DNA from: Anaerocolumna sp. MB42-C2
GTDB lineage: Bacteria; Bacillota; Clostridia; Lachnospirales; Lachnospiraceae
Assembly: GCF_030913705.1 (NCBI RefSeq)
Contig: NZ_CP133190.1
Location: forward strand, 3,928,501 to 3,992,500
Length of the DNA: 64,000 nt
Reading direction: 5' to 3'
The notes beneath the pieces were generated by a model. That model ran no database searches. It saw only the letters and a program-made list of their open reading frames with translations, and had not been told where the DNA came from. Below, one piece after another: positions 35,120 to 44,733 of this stretch (position 1 is the stretch's first letter; each line of letters starts with the position of its first letter). A program made the position numbers and the translations under genes.

Positions 35120-35221
35120 TTGCCATATAAGTAACAGGAACGAATTATATAAATCTTATCCGGTATAGTATAATAGTTTCGAGTATGTTTAAATACATAA
35201 GAAAAGATGACGGAGGTTTTT

Positions 35222-36277
35222 ATGTCAAAGGAGCAGGCGAGAATCACATGGATTGACATGGCGAAAGGTTATGGTATCTTATTTGTTATAATTGGTCACT
35301 TGGGAGATTCATTTTTAAGAAATGAATTTTATACGTTTCATATGCCTTTATTTTTTTTCTTATCCGGCTGCGTTTTTTCAGCCAGTAAGTATAATTTTAA
35401 AGAGTTTCTTTTAAGGAAAATTCAGACAATTCTTATTCCGTACATAACATTGGGAATTCCTATGATCCTTTATACCTTTTGGGAAATGTATTCGAATTAT
35501 CAGAGAAATACAAGTGATTACATCAATGTGATAAAAAGTTTTATCATACAGGAACGTATGTGGACGTTATGGTTTATAGCCTGTTTGTTTTTTCTGGAAG
35601 TTTTATTTTATCTGTTAGTAAAACTGGTTAAGGATAATTATATTAAGCTGGGTTTAATAACCGTTATTTTAACGGTTGCAGGGTTAATATACTATAAGGT
35701 CGGAGGAATTCCGTTACCCTGGAATATAGATGTTTGTTTAACCGGAATATCATTTTTTTATGTTGGTTATCTGCTTAAAAATATTCAGAAGCTGCAAGAG
35801 ATTCTCTTTAAAAATAAACTTAGAATCGTTAATCCTATCTTGTTTTTTGTTTTAAATCTTGTATGTGGAGCAGAAACTGTAAGAATCTCCGGTAGTGGTT
35901 TGGAGATGTTTGAAAGTAGATATGGATTTGCTCCATTAACTTTCTTAGCAGCATTTGCGGGAATCTTCTTTGTGATTATCTTTTCGTATTCTGTTGATAT
36001 TAAACCGATTAGATATATTGGTAAGAATTCATTAGTGTATTATGCATGGCACCAGACCATTTTAATTCCAATCATTGAGAAAGTTTATAAGGAGTTACAT
36101 ATCTTTCAATTTATGGGATTTTCGAAAACACGGTATTATATTAAGATGGGCACTTCCTTAATCATCATATGTATCATACTTACTATTGTGGATTTGGTTA
36201 TAAGACATACGAAGCTTAAATTTATGGTCGGACAAAAAGTGTCTATTAAGAGTAAAGAGAGTTTCCAAGAACTCTAA
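35222..36277 (+). CDS. acyltransferase family 3 (OafA-like) membrane protein
   Basis: A 351-residue protein with about ten hydrophobic segments. The first part carries the family signature: ITWIDMAKGYGILFVIIGHL and FYTFHMPLFFFLSGCVFS (the conserved His and the FFFLSG box). Such enzymes O-acylate surface glycans, teichoic acids or other cell-envelope polymers. Start at 35222 after GGAGG (5-base gap); the ATG at 35207 lacks a site. Single gene with its own promoter. Confidence 0.85.
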   Translation: MSKEQARITWIDMAKGYGILFVIIGHLGDSFLRNEFYTFHMPLFFFLSGCVFSASKYNFKEFLLRKIQTILIPYITLGIPMILYTFWEMYSNYQRNTSDYINVIKSFIIQERMWTLWFIACLFFLEVLFYLLVKLVKDNYIKLGLITVILTVAGLIYYKVGGIPLPWNIDVCLTGISFFYVGYLLKNIQKLQEILFKNKLRIVNPILFFVLNLVCGAETVRISGSGLEMFESRYGFAPLTFLAAFAGIFFVIIFSYSVDIKPIRYIGKNSLVYYAWHQTILIPIIEKVYKELHIFQFMGFSKTRYYIKMGTSLIIICIILTIVDLVIRHTKLKFMVGQKVSIKSKESFQEL

Positions 36278-36373
36278 AAACAGAACGGATCGCTTAGTTT
36301 TAGCCGGAGTCCGGACTTTGGATGCTCTTATCCTAGTATATCCTAACATTTATCGATATCTATAAATATTGCG

Positions 36374-36402
36374 TTTACTTACCAATTAATAAATGATATA
36401 AT
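36374..36402 (+). promoter_or_regulatory. promoter of the chemoreceptor gene
   Basis: TTTACT (36374-36379), 17-base spacer, TATAAT (36397-36402), 43 bases before the start codon. It looks like a sigma-A promoter, not the flagellar sigma-28 type. Confidence 0.6.
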
Positions 36403-36445
36403 GTTTTGAAAAAATTTTAAATAATTCATAGGGGGAATTATACAA

Positions 36446-38122
36446 ATGAAGACATCCTTAACAGGAAAAATACTGGCGGTTATAATAGTAATCACTTTTA
36501 TATGCTCTGTTTCATTTATGTGCGTATCTTATTTTATGATCCAAAGATCAGTTACTACCCAGATGGAGGGTGACGGGAAAACTCTGGTTATTAATATGAA
36601 GAGGGAAATAGTAAAAAATAATGTTACTGACTTAAATCAGCTTCAGCAAATCTTTCAAGAGATCAAAGAAGGAAGCGATGGCAATATCGTATATGTGTCC
36701 CTTTCCGACGGCAGTTCCAATGTAATCGTCTCTGACAACAGCGAGTTAGCCAAAACAGAAAAGAGCGGCAGTGCAGATGCCGTATCATCGGCAACCTCCT
36801 CGGGAAATGTTACGGAAGTCATTACGAATCAAGCGACCATGGGGCAAATGATTAAGACTCCATCCGGTGAAAAAGTATATAACATATCCACTGACTTTAC
36901 TAACGGAAAAGAGATTTCAGGTGCTTTAAATATTGGTATCTCACTTAATAGTATGTATAAACAGATAAGGGAAGCCTTGCTTGAGACTTTCTTAATATCA
37001 CTTATTATAATGATCCTGGCAATTGTATTAGGCACCTTATTAGCAAGAAGAATCATTAAACCAATCGTTATTATGTCAGAGAAATTAAAAACATTTGCAG
37101 ACGGAGATTTTACGGTTGGTTTTGAAATTAAAAGTAAAGATGAAATCGGCGCTATGAGTACTGCGCTGGACAATATGCGGCAGACCTTAAGAAGTATGGT
37201 TTTAGATATCAAAGAGAATGCCGATCTGGTTTTAAAAAGTTCCAATAATCTAGCCGGTATTATTGAGGAAACCTCCTGTACGGCAGAGGGAATATCCAAA
37301 GCTTCTGAGCAGCTCAATACCGGTTCTGCCAATCTGGCGGTGAATTCCGAAGAGGGTATCGAAAGACTGAATACCTTAGCCGGTGAGATTAATAAGGTAT
37401 ATCAAAAGGCCGATTTTATGAAAGAGAGTATAAAGGAATCAAAAGAAGCTAATCGAACCGGTACGGACCGTATTGAGGAGTTAAAAACTGCTGTGAATGA
37501 TAATGCAAAAGTGACTTTTCAGATCAAGGAACAGGTGGATTCACTGAACGGTAAGTTAGCAGCAATTGCCCAGATTACAACGGTTATAAAGAGTATAGCA
37601 AAACAGACAAATCTTCTTGCTCTGAATGCCATGATAGAAAGCGCCAGAGCAGGAGAAAATGGAAGAGGATTTACTGTTGTAGCCGAAGAAATCGGTAAAT
37701 TGGCAGAACAGACAGCCAATTCCATAACCGGTATTGAAGCCATTATCGGAGAAGTCGGTGATGCAATCCTGAAAACCCAGGATTATATGGAGCAAGGTAC
37801 TAAGGCTGCCAGCAGAACAACCGAAGTTTCCCTGGAATCCGGTGAAGCGTTTGGAGTACTTGATGCTTCCATATCAGGAGTAATCACTGATATTGGACAG
37901 CTTATAGAAAATATATCCCAGATAAACAAGGACAAAGATGAAGTGGTACACGCAATCGAGAATATCACAGCGATTATTCAGGAATCCAGTGCCTCTACGG
38001 AAGAAATATCAATGTCGTTGGAAGAACAGTCCACAAGCCTGGAAGATGTTAACCAGTCAGCCCAGGAATTACAGAGTGTTTCCTATAAGTTGGAGCAGCT
38101 GGTCGGACAATTTAAATTATAA
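36446..38122 (+). CDS. methyl-accepting chemotaxis protein
   Basis: A 558-residue receptor. First membrane helix [20 protein letters not shown], an extracellular sensor of about 140 residues, second helix around residues 178-196 ([20 protein letters not shown]), then a HAMP domain ([20 protein letters not shown]) and a long coiled-coil signalling domain with the tip [37 protein letters not shown]. The tip is the usual CheA/CheW contact. No C-terminal CheR-binding pentapeptide. The ligand is unknown. No other chemotaxis gene is in the window. Confidence 0.93.
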   Translation: MKTSLTGKILAVIIVITFICSVSFMCVSYFMIQRSVTTQMEGDGKTLVINMKREIVKNNVTDLNQLQQIFQEIKEGSDGNIVYVSLSDGSSNVIVSDNSELAKTEKSGSADAVSSATSSGNVTEVITNQATMGQMIKTPSGEKVYNISTDFTNGKEISGALNIGISLNSMYKQIREALLETFLISLIIMILAIVLGTLLARRIIKPIVIMSEKLKTFADGDFTVGFEIKSKDEIGAMSTALDNMRQTLRSMVLDIKENADLVLKSSNNLAGIIEETSCTAEGISKASEQLNTGSANLAVNSEEGIERLNTLAGEINKVYQKADFMKESIKESKEANRTGTDRIEELKTAVNDNAKVTFQIKEQVDSLNGKLAAIAQITTVIKSIAKQTNLLALNAMIESARAGENGRGFTVVAEEIGKLAEQTANSITGIEAIIGEVGDAILKTQDYMEQGTKAASRTTEVSLESGEAFGVLDASISGVITDIGQLIENISQINKDKDEVVHAIENITAIIQESSASTEEISMSLEEQSTSLEDVNQSAQELQSVSYKLEQLVGQFKL

Positions 38123-38140
38123 GTACTTATGGTAACAGAT

Positions 38141-38183
38141 AAGTTCCGGAATTTGCGTTTAAACGTAGCAAATACCGGAACTT
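38141..38183 (+). terminator. hairpin after the chemoreceptor gene
   Basis: AAGTTCCGG (38141-38149) pairs with CCGGAACTT (38175-38183), and TTTGC/GCAAA extends it inside. The T tract afterwards (TTGTTATTT) is modest. Confidence 0.65.
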
Positions 38184-38200
38184 TGTTATTTCAAAGGAAA

Positions 38201-38229
38201 GTGACAGTGTGTCAGCGCTAGAGTATGAC
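38201..38229 (+). repeat. dispersed intergenic repeat, member 1
   Basis: GTGACAGTGTGTCAGCGCTA followed by GAGTATGAC matches 56553-56581 at 24 of 29 positions. Like that copy, it sits just behind a terminator. Part of a small family of extragenic repeats in this genome (see 46411 and 56512). Confidence 0.6.
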
Positions 38230-38435
38230 AGACCAGACTTCTTATTGTGCAATAGAATTCCAGTGTCATAAGCCCCGCCATATAGTGGATATGAACACAC
38301 AAAAAGATAAGCCGGTAACTTACTTAAATCATAATAATGTTTAAAATAAAAACAGCTGGATAGAATAACATTAGATATTATCAATTAATATAATAAAGAG
38401 ATAAGAAAGAGATAAGAAAGATAACCGGGTATTAT

Positions 38436-38930
38436 ATGAGAAAAATCAAACGGGTTTGGGTATGGGTTCCGACCATACTGATTTTATTTATAATATATAG
38501 TTTTTCGGCTGCTAATGGCATACAGTCATCTGCAATGAGTGCCGGTCTAACAGATAAGATCATCCACTTTTTTGTCAGTGTGCCATTTTTAGATTTTAAT
38601 TCGGCCCAGGAAGTAATTTCTCTACAGGTACTTCATCTGTTTATACGGAAATTAGGGCATCTGACAGAATATGCGGCACTTGCACTTTCTATGGCTTTTG
38701 CTTTGTATAAATATCGAGTAAACAATCGCCGGTTAATTAGCTGTTGTATGGTATTTGGTTTTTTCTATGCAGGTACGGATGAAATTCATCAGTTGTTTAT
38801 TATAGGCCGCTCCGGTCAATTTATGGATGTACTTATTGACTGTCTTGGAATGTCTGCCGGTATAATCTTTTTCTATGTTCTTATACGTGTCTGTCATAGT
38901 ATCAGCATAAGAATGCGATCATCAAGTTAG
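38436..38930 (+). CDS. VanZ-family membrane protein (short type)
   Basis: A 164-residue protein with four hydrophobic segments. Diagnostic blocks are YSFSAANGIQSSAMSAGLT, RKLGHLTEYAALALSMA, AGTDEIHQLFIIGRSGQFMD and VLIDCLGMSAGI. A close paralogue is encoded at 45684 (same blocks, SFSTANGEQSSGLSLGLT). Role unknown: the conserved H/E and D-E-x-H-Q positions suggest a metal or substrate site in the membrane. No strong Shine-Dalgarno: GAAAGATAA is all there is. Confidence 0.82.
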   Translation: MRKIKRVWVWVPTILILFIIYSFSAANGIQSSAMSAGLTDKIIHFFVSVPFLDFNSAQEVISLQVLHLFIRKLGHLTEYAALALSMAFALYKYRVNNRRLISCCMVFGFFYAGTDEIHQLFIIGRSGQFMDVLIDCLGMSAGIIFFYVLIRVCHSISIRMRSSS

Positions 38931-38954
38931 TTTTGGATTAAGTTTTATTAATAT

Positions 38955-39006
38955 AATTGTCAATGGAACAGACAGGATTTTGTCATAAGCCATTGGCAAT
39001 TTTTTT
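38955..39006 (+). terminator. terminator after the short VanZ gene
   Basis: AATTGTCAATGG (38955-38966) pairs with CCATTGGCAATT (38990-39001, one G-U), an inner GACA/TGTC stem closes the loop, and a run of T follows. Confidence 0.8.
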
Positions 39007-39055
39007 ATTTTTTGAAAGAAAGAATAAAAAGGGAAGAAAGAATCTAAAAAAAGGA

Positions 39056-39084
39056 TTGACAGGCAGAATAATGTATTGTAATAT
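39056..39084 (+). promoter_or_regulatory. promoter of the ATC-hydrolase/ABC operon
   Basis: TTGACA (39056-39061), 17-base spacer, TAATAT (39079-39084), about 100 bases before the first gene. Confidence 0.65.
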
Positions 39085-39183
39085 ATGTAAAACAAAGTAA
39101 TCATATTAGAATAGTATGAAATAAAAACCGACAAATTATAAGCGGAAGTTTATCCAAAATTTTTAATAAGGAGGTCAAGAGGA

Positions 39184-40500
39184 ATGGATCAGGTAGAGAC
39201 TAGAATTGTTGAGATTATTGAAAGCAACAGGCAGGTTATATTGGATTTTGCAAATGATATTTATTGTAATGGGGAGTTGGGATATAAGGAGTTCCGTACA
39301 TCAGAGAAGTTTATACAATTTATGGAAAGTCTGAACCTGCCGCTTACGAAGAATCTGGCTATTACAGGAGCAAAAGCATACTTAAATACAGCGAAAGAGA
39401 AAGAGTTCTCGTTAGCACTTTTAGGGGAATTAGATGCTTTAAGAATTCCAAAACATGCTTTTGTTAATCCGGTAACACAGGCAGCACACTGCTGCGGTCA
39501 TCATGCACAGCTGGCGGGAGTTATCGGCGCGGCTATGGCTTTAACAGACTCAGAAATAGCGGATAAGCTGGACGGACAGGTAATTTTCTTTGCAACACCG
39601 GCAGAGGAATATGGTGAAGTGGAATTTAAGAATACACTGGTGGAAGACGGTAAGATTGCATATGGCGGGGGAAAATGTGAACTGATTCGGATCGGAGCTT
39701 TTGATGATGTGGATATGTGTCTGGCTCATCATAGCTCACTGAATGGAATACAGGCAGGAAGCGGAAGCGGCAACGGGTTTGTATCCAAAGTCATCCGGAT
39801 AAAAGGCAAAGCGGCTCACGCAGCAGGATGTCCGGAACAGGGAATTAATGCTTTGTCGGCGGCAACCCTGGGCTTACAGGGTCTGGCCTTTAACAGGGAA
39901 ACATTTCGGGATGAAGATTGTGTACGGGTACATCCCATTATGACAAAAGGCGGGGAGTTAGTCAATGTGGTTCCGGATGAGGTTGTGTTAGAAACACTGG
40001 TAAGGGGCAGAACCCTGGAAGCTTTTGCGGATGCCGCTTTAAAAACAGACCGGTCGTTTAAGGCCGGAGCCATGGCTATGGGAGCCGGATACCGGATAGA
40101 AACCAAACCAGGTTATCTACCCTCGCTTCCCCAGGCAGCTCCGGAAGAAATGATTGAAATTATGAAAGAAGCAGCGGGAGACAGGGAGGTAAAGCTAGTA
40201 TCCCTGGATTCCCATTCAGGAGGTTCCACCGACGTTGGTGATGTTCAGCACCTAATGCCGGTGGTTACTTTTAATACGGGGGGCATAACCGGAGGCCTCC
40301 ACCAGGTGGATTTTAAAGTGACAGACGAAGAAGAAGCCTATATCCTTACGGCTAAGATCTTCGCATTAAGCACCTACAGATTGCTAAAGGATAACGCAGC
40401 AGTTGGGAAGAGAATGAAAGATACGTATTCCCCAAGGTTTGGGAACAGAAATGAGTATGTCGAATTTATGAATCAGTATCTTAAGGTCGAGGAGGAATAG
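39184..40500 (+). CDS. M20-family amidohydrolase
   Basis: A 438-residue metallo-amidohydrolase. The metal-site loop reads CCGHHAQ (residues 103-109; CGHDAH is usual) and ATPAEEYGE holds Glu141/Glu142. The lid domain (KVIRIKGKAAHAAGCPEQGINAL) and the C-terminal GGSTDVGDV...TGGITGGLHQVDF are as in p-aminobenzoyl-glutamate hydrolase and N-acyl/N-carbamoyl amino acid hydrolases. It cleaves an amide bond in the cytoplasm. First gene of an operon with an ATC-hydrolase-like protein and an importer, so the substrate may be an N-carbamoyl or N-acyl compound made from the imported molecule (inference). GGAGG lies upstream of the start. Confidence 0.88.
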   Translation: MDQVETRIVEIIESNRQVILDFANDIYCNGELGYKEFRTSEKFIQFMESLNLPLTKNLAITGAKAYLNTAKEKEFSLALLGELDALRIPKHAFVNPVTQAAHCCGHHAQLAGVIGAAMALTDSEIADKLDGQVIFFATPAEEYGEVEFKNTLVEDGKIAYGGGKCELIRIGAFDDVDMCLAHHSSLNGIQAGSGSGNGFVSKVIRIKGKAAHAAGCPEQGINALSAATLGLQGLAFNRETFRDEDCVRVHPIMTKGGELVNVVPDEVVLETLVRGRTLEAFADAALKTDRSFKAGAMAMGAGYRIETKPGYLPSLPQAAPEEMIEIMKEAAGDREVKLVSLDSHSGGSTDVGDVQHLMPVVTFNTGGITGGLHQVDFKVTDEEEAYILTAKIFALSTYRLLKDNAAVGKRMKDTYSPRFGNRNEYVEFMNQYLKVEEE

Positions 40501-40502
40501 AG

Positions 40503-41042
40503 ATGGGAAAGGATAATTTTAAAATCGAAGGAAATGTTCCAAGAGAATTGATGGTGGAGCAGGTAAGAAAAGCAGCAAGACAATTTGCCATGCAGTACTT
40601 TCATTTCAGTAAGGTATTATATGAGCGTTATGGACTTGAGACAGCCAGGGATCTGATTCGGCAGACGGTATTCGAACTGGGTGTAGACCGTTCGGATCAG
40701 CTTAGGGAGAAAGCACTTAACAAAGGTCTTAAAACTGATTCGGTAAAGGATTTTATGGAAGTTATTGATTTACCTTTCACCGGATGGATTCCGGAATGGG
40801 GAGAAGATCATTGTCCTTATGCGGTAATCTGGAGAGAATACATGAAAGATTATCCTTGGTTTAAAGAATTTGCAACTTTTTATTGTGATGTGATTGACAC
40901 AACTACCATCGAGAATTTTTCAAAATGTCTTTCCCATAAGATAAAGCAGAATGTCATCTTGGAGGGAACAGAATGTACCAGAGAATATTTTGAAAGTGAA
41001 GCGGTTAAGAGAGGGGAATATACATATGGCAGAAAACAGTAA
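40503..41042 (+). CDS. L-2-amino-thiazoline-4-carboxylate (ATC) hydrolase family protein
   Basis: A 179-residue protein starting 2 bases after the preceding stop, with GAGGAG upstream. It has the layout of the ATC-hydrolase-like family: a helical first half (FAMQYFHFSKVLYERYGLET), then FTGWIPEWGEDHCPYAVIWREYMK and CDVIDTTTIENF with a conserved Cys. In Pseudomonas AtcB opens the ATC ring to N-carbamoyl-L-cysteine. Most members of the family are untested and probably hydrolyse other heterocycles or amides. It overlaps the permease gene by 17 bases. Confidence 0.75.
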   Translation: MGKDNFKIEGNVPRELMVEQVRKAARQFAMQYFHFSKVLYERYGLETARDLIRQTVFELGVDRSDQLREKALNKGLKTDSVKDFMEVIDLPFTGWIPEWGEDHCPYAVIWREYMKDYPWFKEFATFYCDVIDTTTIENFSKCLSHKIKQNVILEGTECTREYFESEAVKRGEYTYGRKQ

Positions 41043-41820
41043 GCCCAAAAGAGCAGGAAAGAAAAAGTTCACATGGATTAATACGCTTCAAATACTGACT
41101 CTGATTGGTCTGCTGGCATATATGCAGTATGCTGTGGATCATGGGTTGGTACTGAAAGTATTTATGGCTTCTCCCACTTCTATAATCCGTAAAGGGTACC
41201 AGATGATTGTTGACGGCACCTTAGCGCCCCATTTCATTCTTACCATGCAGGAGGTAACAGTCGGGTATTTATTATCTGCATTTGTGGGAATCGCAATCGG
41301 TCTTTTATGGACCATATTCCCTAAGTTGGAAGAGTATATGAATGTGTTCTGTTCAGCAATCATGGCTGTTCCCAAAACAGCTATATTACCGCTTCTGATC
41401 TTGTGGTTTGGTATTGGATTTAAATCAAAAGTAGTGCTGATATTTTTATTTTCTGTTTTTCAGATTCTGTATAACACCGTCGGAGGAGCAAAGCAGTGCA
41501 GAACAGAGTACCTGAAAGTGGCCAGGGTGTTTGAAGCCAGCAGATTGCAAACGGTTTTTATGGTTATTATCCCTGCAGCACTCCCGTCTGTATTTACTGG
41601 GCTCCGTCTGGCAGCTGCTACAGCACTGACCGGTGTGGTATTTTCAGAAATGCAGTCTGCAAAGGCAGGTTTAGGTTATCTGCTGACGGAGGCACAGAAT
41701 CTTTTAAATACACCGGTGATGTTTTTTATCATTATTTTAGTAACCGTAATTTCCGTATTGCTGGTTAAACTGGTAACTGTGATTGAGTATGCAATATGTC
41801 ATAAATGGCGTAGAGTATAG
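41026..41820 (+). CDS. ABC transporter permease, TauC/SsuC type
   Basis: A 264-residue membrane protein with six hydrophobic segments (first INTLQILTLIGLLAYMQYAV). The EAA-like loop is EYLKVARVFEASRLQTVFMVIIPAALPSVFTGLRLAAATALTGVV, typical of nitrate/taurine/sulfonate/thiamine-precursor importers. Start at 41026 with AGAGGGGAA upstream, inside the end of the ATC-hydrolase gene. Works as a homodimer with the ATPase at 42998. Confidence 0.9.
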   Translation: MAENSKPKRAGKKKFTWINTLQILTLIGLLAYMQYAVDHGLVLKVFMASPTSIIRKGYQMIVDGTLAPHFILTMQEVTVGYLLSAFVGIAIGLLWTIFPKLEEYMNVFCSAIMAVPKTAILPLLILWFGIGFKSKVVLIFLFSVFQILYNTVGGAKQCRTEYLKVARVFEASRLQTVFMVIIPAALPSVFTGLRLAAATALTGVVFSEMQSAKAGLGYLLTEAQNLLNTPVMFFIIILVTVISVLLVKLVTVIEYAICHKWRRV

Positions 41821-41859
41821 AACTTTATTGTTGAGTGATTTCTTAAGGAGGAAAGCATA

Positions 41860-42963
41860 ATGAAAAGAAAGATGTTAAGTTTAGTTTTGGTATTGGGACT
41901 TGTGGGGAGTTTATTGGCAGGATGCCAAAAAACAGGGACTGAATCGGCAGCGGGCAGTTCAAAGGCAGAGAGCAGTCAGGAAACTTCTTCTGATACAGCC
42001 TCCGGGGATGAGGTATCCACTGAAACTCCGAAAGCAGCAGATGATAAGATTGTGATTCGGTCTTGTTTCGCCACCGGTATGACCGGCGCGGTAAATAAAT
42101 TCGCAATAGAAAAAGGGCTGTATGAAGAGCTAGGAATCGAATTTGATAATTTGGAATGGAGCAGCAACGATGAAGTATTATCTCTGATGACCAGAGGAGA
42201 AATCGATGTGGCCGACGGTGATCCAAGTTCTTATGTTCCCGGTATTTACAATGGTGTACCTGCAAAGTTAGTAGGTAACATGTGGAGATATTCCGGCAGT
42301 TATTGGCTGATAGCAAATAATGATATTAAATCAATAGCAGACTTAAAAGGCAAGACCGTAGGAACGGCAATGGCTGCCGGCGGTATGAAATTGTCCGTAC
42401 TTGAAATGCTGAATTCTGCAGGGCTGAAAGACGAGGATGTTACAATGGTGGCCAACGGTGCTTATCAGTCTGCGTATGCGACCTTTACCACCGGTGAGGT
42501 AGATGCAACCATTATTCATAATCCTTATGCGGCATTGGCAGAAAGTGAGGGTAAGGGACATATTTTAGGAAGAGCGTGGGATTACATTCCTGATTACTAT
42601 ACGGGTACGCTTATAGCCAGCAACGATATGATCGAAAAAAGACCGGAGGATCTACAGCGCTTCCTTACCGCATATTATACCGTACATGAACAGGTGAAAA
42701 ACGAATATTTTGATGAATTTGTAACCTGGGTATCGGCACAGATGAATACAGGCGAAGAGGTAATGAGAAAAGCCATCGAATCAGAAAAGGATGTATGGCT
42801 GGATTATCCCGTAATCCCGGAGAAAAGGTTATCCTATACGGTGGATTTAATGAAAGAGTATGGCTGGTTAGATCAAAACGTTGATTATTCCCATACCTAC
42901 ACAAACGAATTTGCGCAGGTTGCAGCGGATGAACTGGGAATGACTGACCCTGAAGCAAAGTAA
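41860..42963 (+). CDS. ABC transporter substrate-binding lipoprotein, NrtA/SsuA type
   Basis: A 367-residue lipoprotein (lipobox LLAGCQK), a Ser/Glu/Thr-rich linker to about residue 60, then the NMT1/SsuA-type domain: FATGMTGAVNKFAIEKGLYEELGIEF, ADGDPSSYVPGIYNGVPAKLVG, SIADLKGKTVGTAMAAGGMK and VDATIIHNPYAAL. Such proteins bind sulfonates, nitrate, pyrimidine precursors or other small polar organics, not sugars. AAGGAGG precedes the start. Confidence 0.9.
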   Translation: MKRKMLSLVLVLGLVGSLLAGCQKTGTESAAGSSKAESSQETSSDTASGDEVSTETPKAADDKIVIRSCFATGMTGAVNKFAIEKGLYEELGIEFDNLEWSSNDEVLSLMTRGEIDVADGDPSSYVPGIYNGVPAKLVGNMWRYSGSYWLIANNDIKSIADLKGKTVGTAMAAGGMKLSVLEMLNSAGLKDEDVTMVANGAYQSAYATFTTGEVDATIIHNPYAALAESEGKGHILGRAWDYIPDYYTGTLIASNDMIEKRPEDLQRFLTAYYTVHEQVKNEYFDEFVTWVSAQMNTGEEVMRKAIESEKDVWLDYPVIPEKRLSYTVDLMKEYGWLDQNVDYSHTYTNEFAQVAADELGMTDPEAK

Positions 42964-42997
42964 TAGGAAGCAAGATCAAAAGCGGAGAGGTGATAGT

Positions 42998-43780
42998 ATG
43001 CCAAATGTATGCGTAAAAAATGTAAGCAAGTATTATACTAGTGCGGATGGGAATGAAGTCCAGGCTTTAAAAGACGTAAACTTTACGGTAGAAGAAGGAG
43101 AATTTATCTGTATCGTAGGTCCCAGCGGATGCGGCAAAAGTACTCTTTTGGAGATTATTGCAGGGTTACTGGATATTACCTGCGGAGAAGTAACACTGGA
43201 TGATAAAAAGGTAAAGGGGACCAGCCGGGATATCGGCGTTGTATTCCAGGATGCCTCGTTATTTCCATGGCGGACTATATACAAAAATGTGGCTTTTGGC
43301 ATGGAGGTTGCAAAAATTCCAAAGAAAGAACAGGAAGAGCGGGTTGCCAAATATATCGATATGGTAAATCTGAAAGGTTTTGAGCATAAGTATCCGGCCC
43401 AGCTCTCAGGAGGTATGAGACAAAGGACAGGGCTTGCAAGAACCTTTGCAATGGAACCTGAAGTAATACTGATGGATGAACCCTTTAGTGCGGTGGATCA
43501 TCTGACAAGATGCAAGCTTCAGGAGGAACTGATCAGTATATGGGAGAAAGAAAAAAAGACGATTATTTTCGTTACCCACGATATCAATGAAGCTGTTTAT
43601 CTGGCTGACAGAATCATACTCCTAAGTCCCAGACCAAGCACTGTGCAAAGAATTTATGAAGTACCCCATCACGGGAAAAGAGATCGTAATGCAAAAGATT
43701 TAATTCATATAGCAAATGAAGTGATGATCGATATTAACAATGGCGGGAACTTAGATACTATAGATAATAATTCGATCTAA
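42998..43780 (+). CDS. ABC transporter ATPase, TauB/SsuB type
   Basis: A 260-residue ATPase: Walker A GPSGCGKST (41-49), Q loop VFQDASLFPWRTIYKNVAFG, signature LSGGMRQRTGLART, Walker B VILMDEPFSAVD and the switch His in FVTHDINEAVYL. Energises the permease at 41026. Unlike the sugar importers in this window, this transporter has its own ATPase. Confidence 0.94.
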   Translation: MPNVCVKNVSKYYTSADGNEVQALKDVNFTVEEGEFICIVGPSGCGKSTLLEIIAGLLDITCGEVTLDDKKVKGTSRDIGVVFQDASLFPWRTIYKNVAFGMEVAKIPKKEQEERVAKYIDMVNLKGFEHKYPAQLSGGMRQRTGLARTFAMEPEVILMDEPFSAVDHLTRCKLQEELISIWEKEKKTIIFVTHDINEAVYLADRIILLSPRPSTVQRIYEVPHHGKRDRNAKDLIHIANEVMIDINNGGNLDTIDNNSI

Positions 43781-43804
43781 AGATATTTTACAGGAGGAAA
43801 AAAG

Positions 43805-44683
43805 ATGCAGCGTGATACAAGTATGGATTATATGAGCGTAGAAGAAAGTAAAGAAATCTGGAATAATAATATGAAGCTGACCGATGCCGATTTTCTGGCG
43901 ATGGATGAGGTGGAGTTTCGTGCCAGAGTAAGAGAAAGAAGCCATCATCTGTTGGAAATCCAAATGTACTCAGCAGCTTACAGGCATAAAAAGTTAAGTG
44001 AGGTACAGCCGGATTATGCCAGGCATTTATTGGAGTTATGGGAAAAGAAAGGATTGTCTAAAGATTTACCTGAGTACCGTTATACCGGCTTTCTGATCGA
44101 GGCGGCAGAAAGATTAATAAAAGGAGAAGAAGTGGATTTATCTCCATTCACCCCGGCACCTGTGACTAGGGAAATGGAGGATAGCTTTTTCACAATCGTA
44201 AGAGAAAGGCGATCTGTGCGTGAATTTAAAGATATAGATGTTCCGGACGAATTGATTGATAAGGTTCTGGATGCCGGATTATGGGCAGCACATGGTTGTA
44301 ATGTACAGTCAATTCGCTATATTGTAGTGAAAGAGAAAAATGAACCGGGACTTTTCAAGGGAAGTGATGTTCCCGGGGGTCCGGTACATCTGGTTATATT
44401 ACAGGATATGAGATGTTACCGCGCGAATTCCTTTACTCCGCTGAGAAATCAGCTGCTGGATGCCGGTGCGGCAGGGCAGAATATTGTGCTTGCGGCTCAT
44501 GCGGTTGGACTGGAAGGGGTATGGCTTACCTTTAGTGAAGTTATGTGTGAAAGGCTGAAAGCACGTTTTGAACTGCCGGATTATATAAGACTGGTTACTT
44601 ATGTTGATGTAGGGTACGGAGACCAGACGCCCCATCCACCTTTAAGATGGGATGTAAAAGATACTGTATTAGCCAGAGTATAA
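43805..44683 (+). CDS. nitroreductase-family flavoprotein with N-terminal extension
   Basis: A 292-residue protein. Residues 130-290 are the FMN-binding nitroreductase fold: FFTIVRERRSVREFKDIDVPDE (phosphate/ribityl contacts), WAAHGCNVQSIRYIVV, and LDAGAAGQNIVLAAHAVGLEGVWLT. The first 130 residues are helical and charged and are not part of the standard fold. Nitroreductase relatives reduce nitro groups, quinones or enoyl/heterocyclic double bonds; in this operon it may reduce or oxidise the imported compound. GGAGG precedes the start, 24 bases after the ATPase gene. Confidence 0.85.
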   Translation: MQRDTSMDYMSVEESKEIWNNNMKLTDADFLAMDEVEFRARVRERSHHLLEIQMYSAAYRHKKLSEVQPDYARHLLELWEKKGLSKDLPEYRYTGFLIEAAERLIKGEEVDLSPFTPAPVTREMEDSFFTIVRERRSVREFKDIDVPDELIDKVLDAGLWAAHGCNVQSIRYIVVKEKNEPGLFKGSDVPGGPVHLVILQDMRCYRANSFTPLRNQLLDAGAAGQNIVLAAHAVGLEGVWLTFSEVMCERLKARFELPDYIRLVTYVDVGYGDQTPHPPLRWDVKDTVLARV

Positions 44684-44733
44684 AGTAACAAAGGTCAGCA
44701 TCCATTAATTCAAGTGAGGAAACGAGGAAAGAC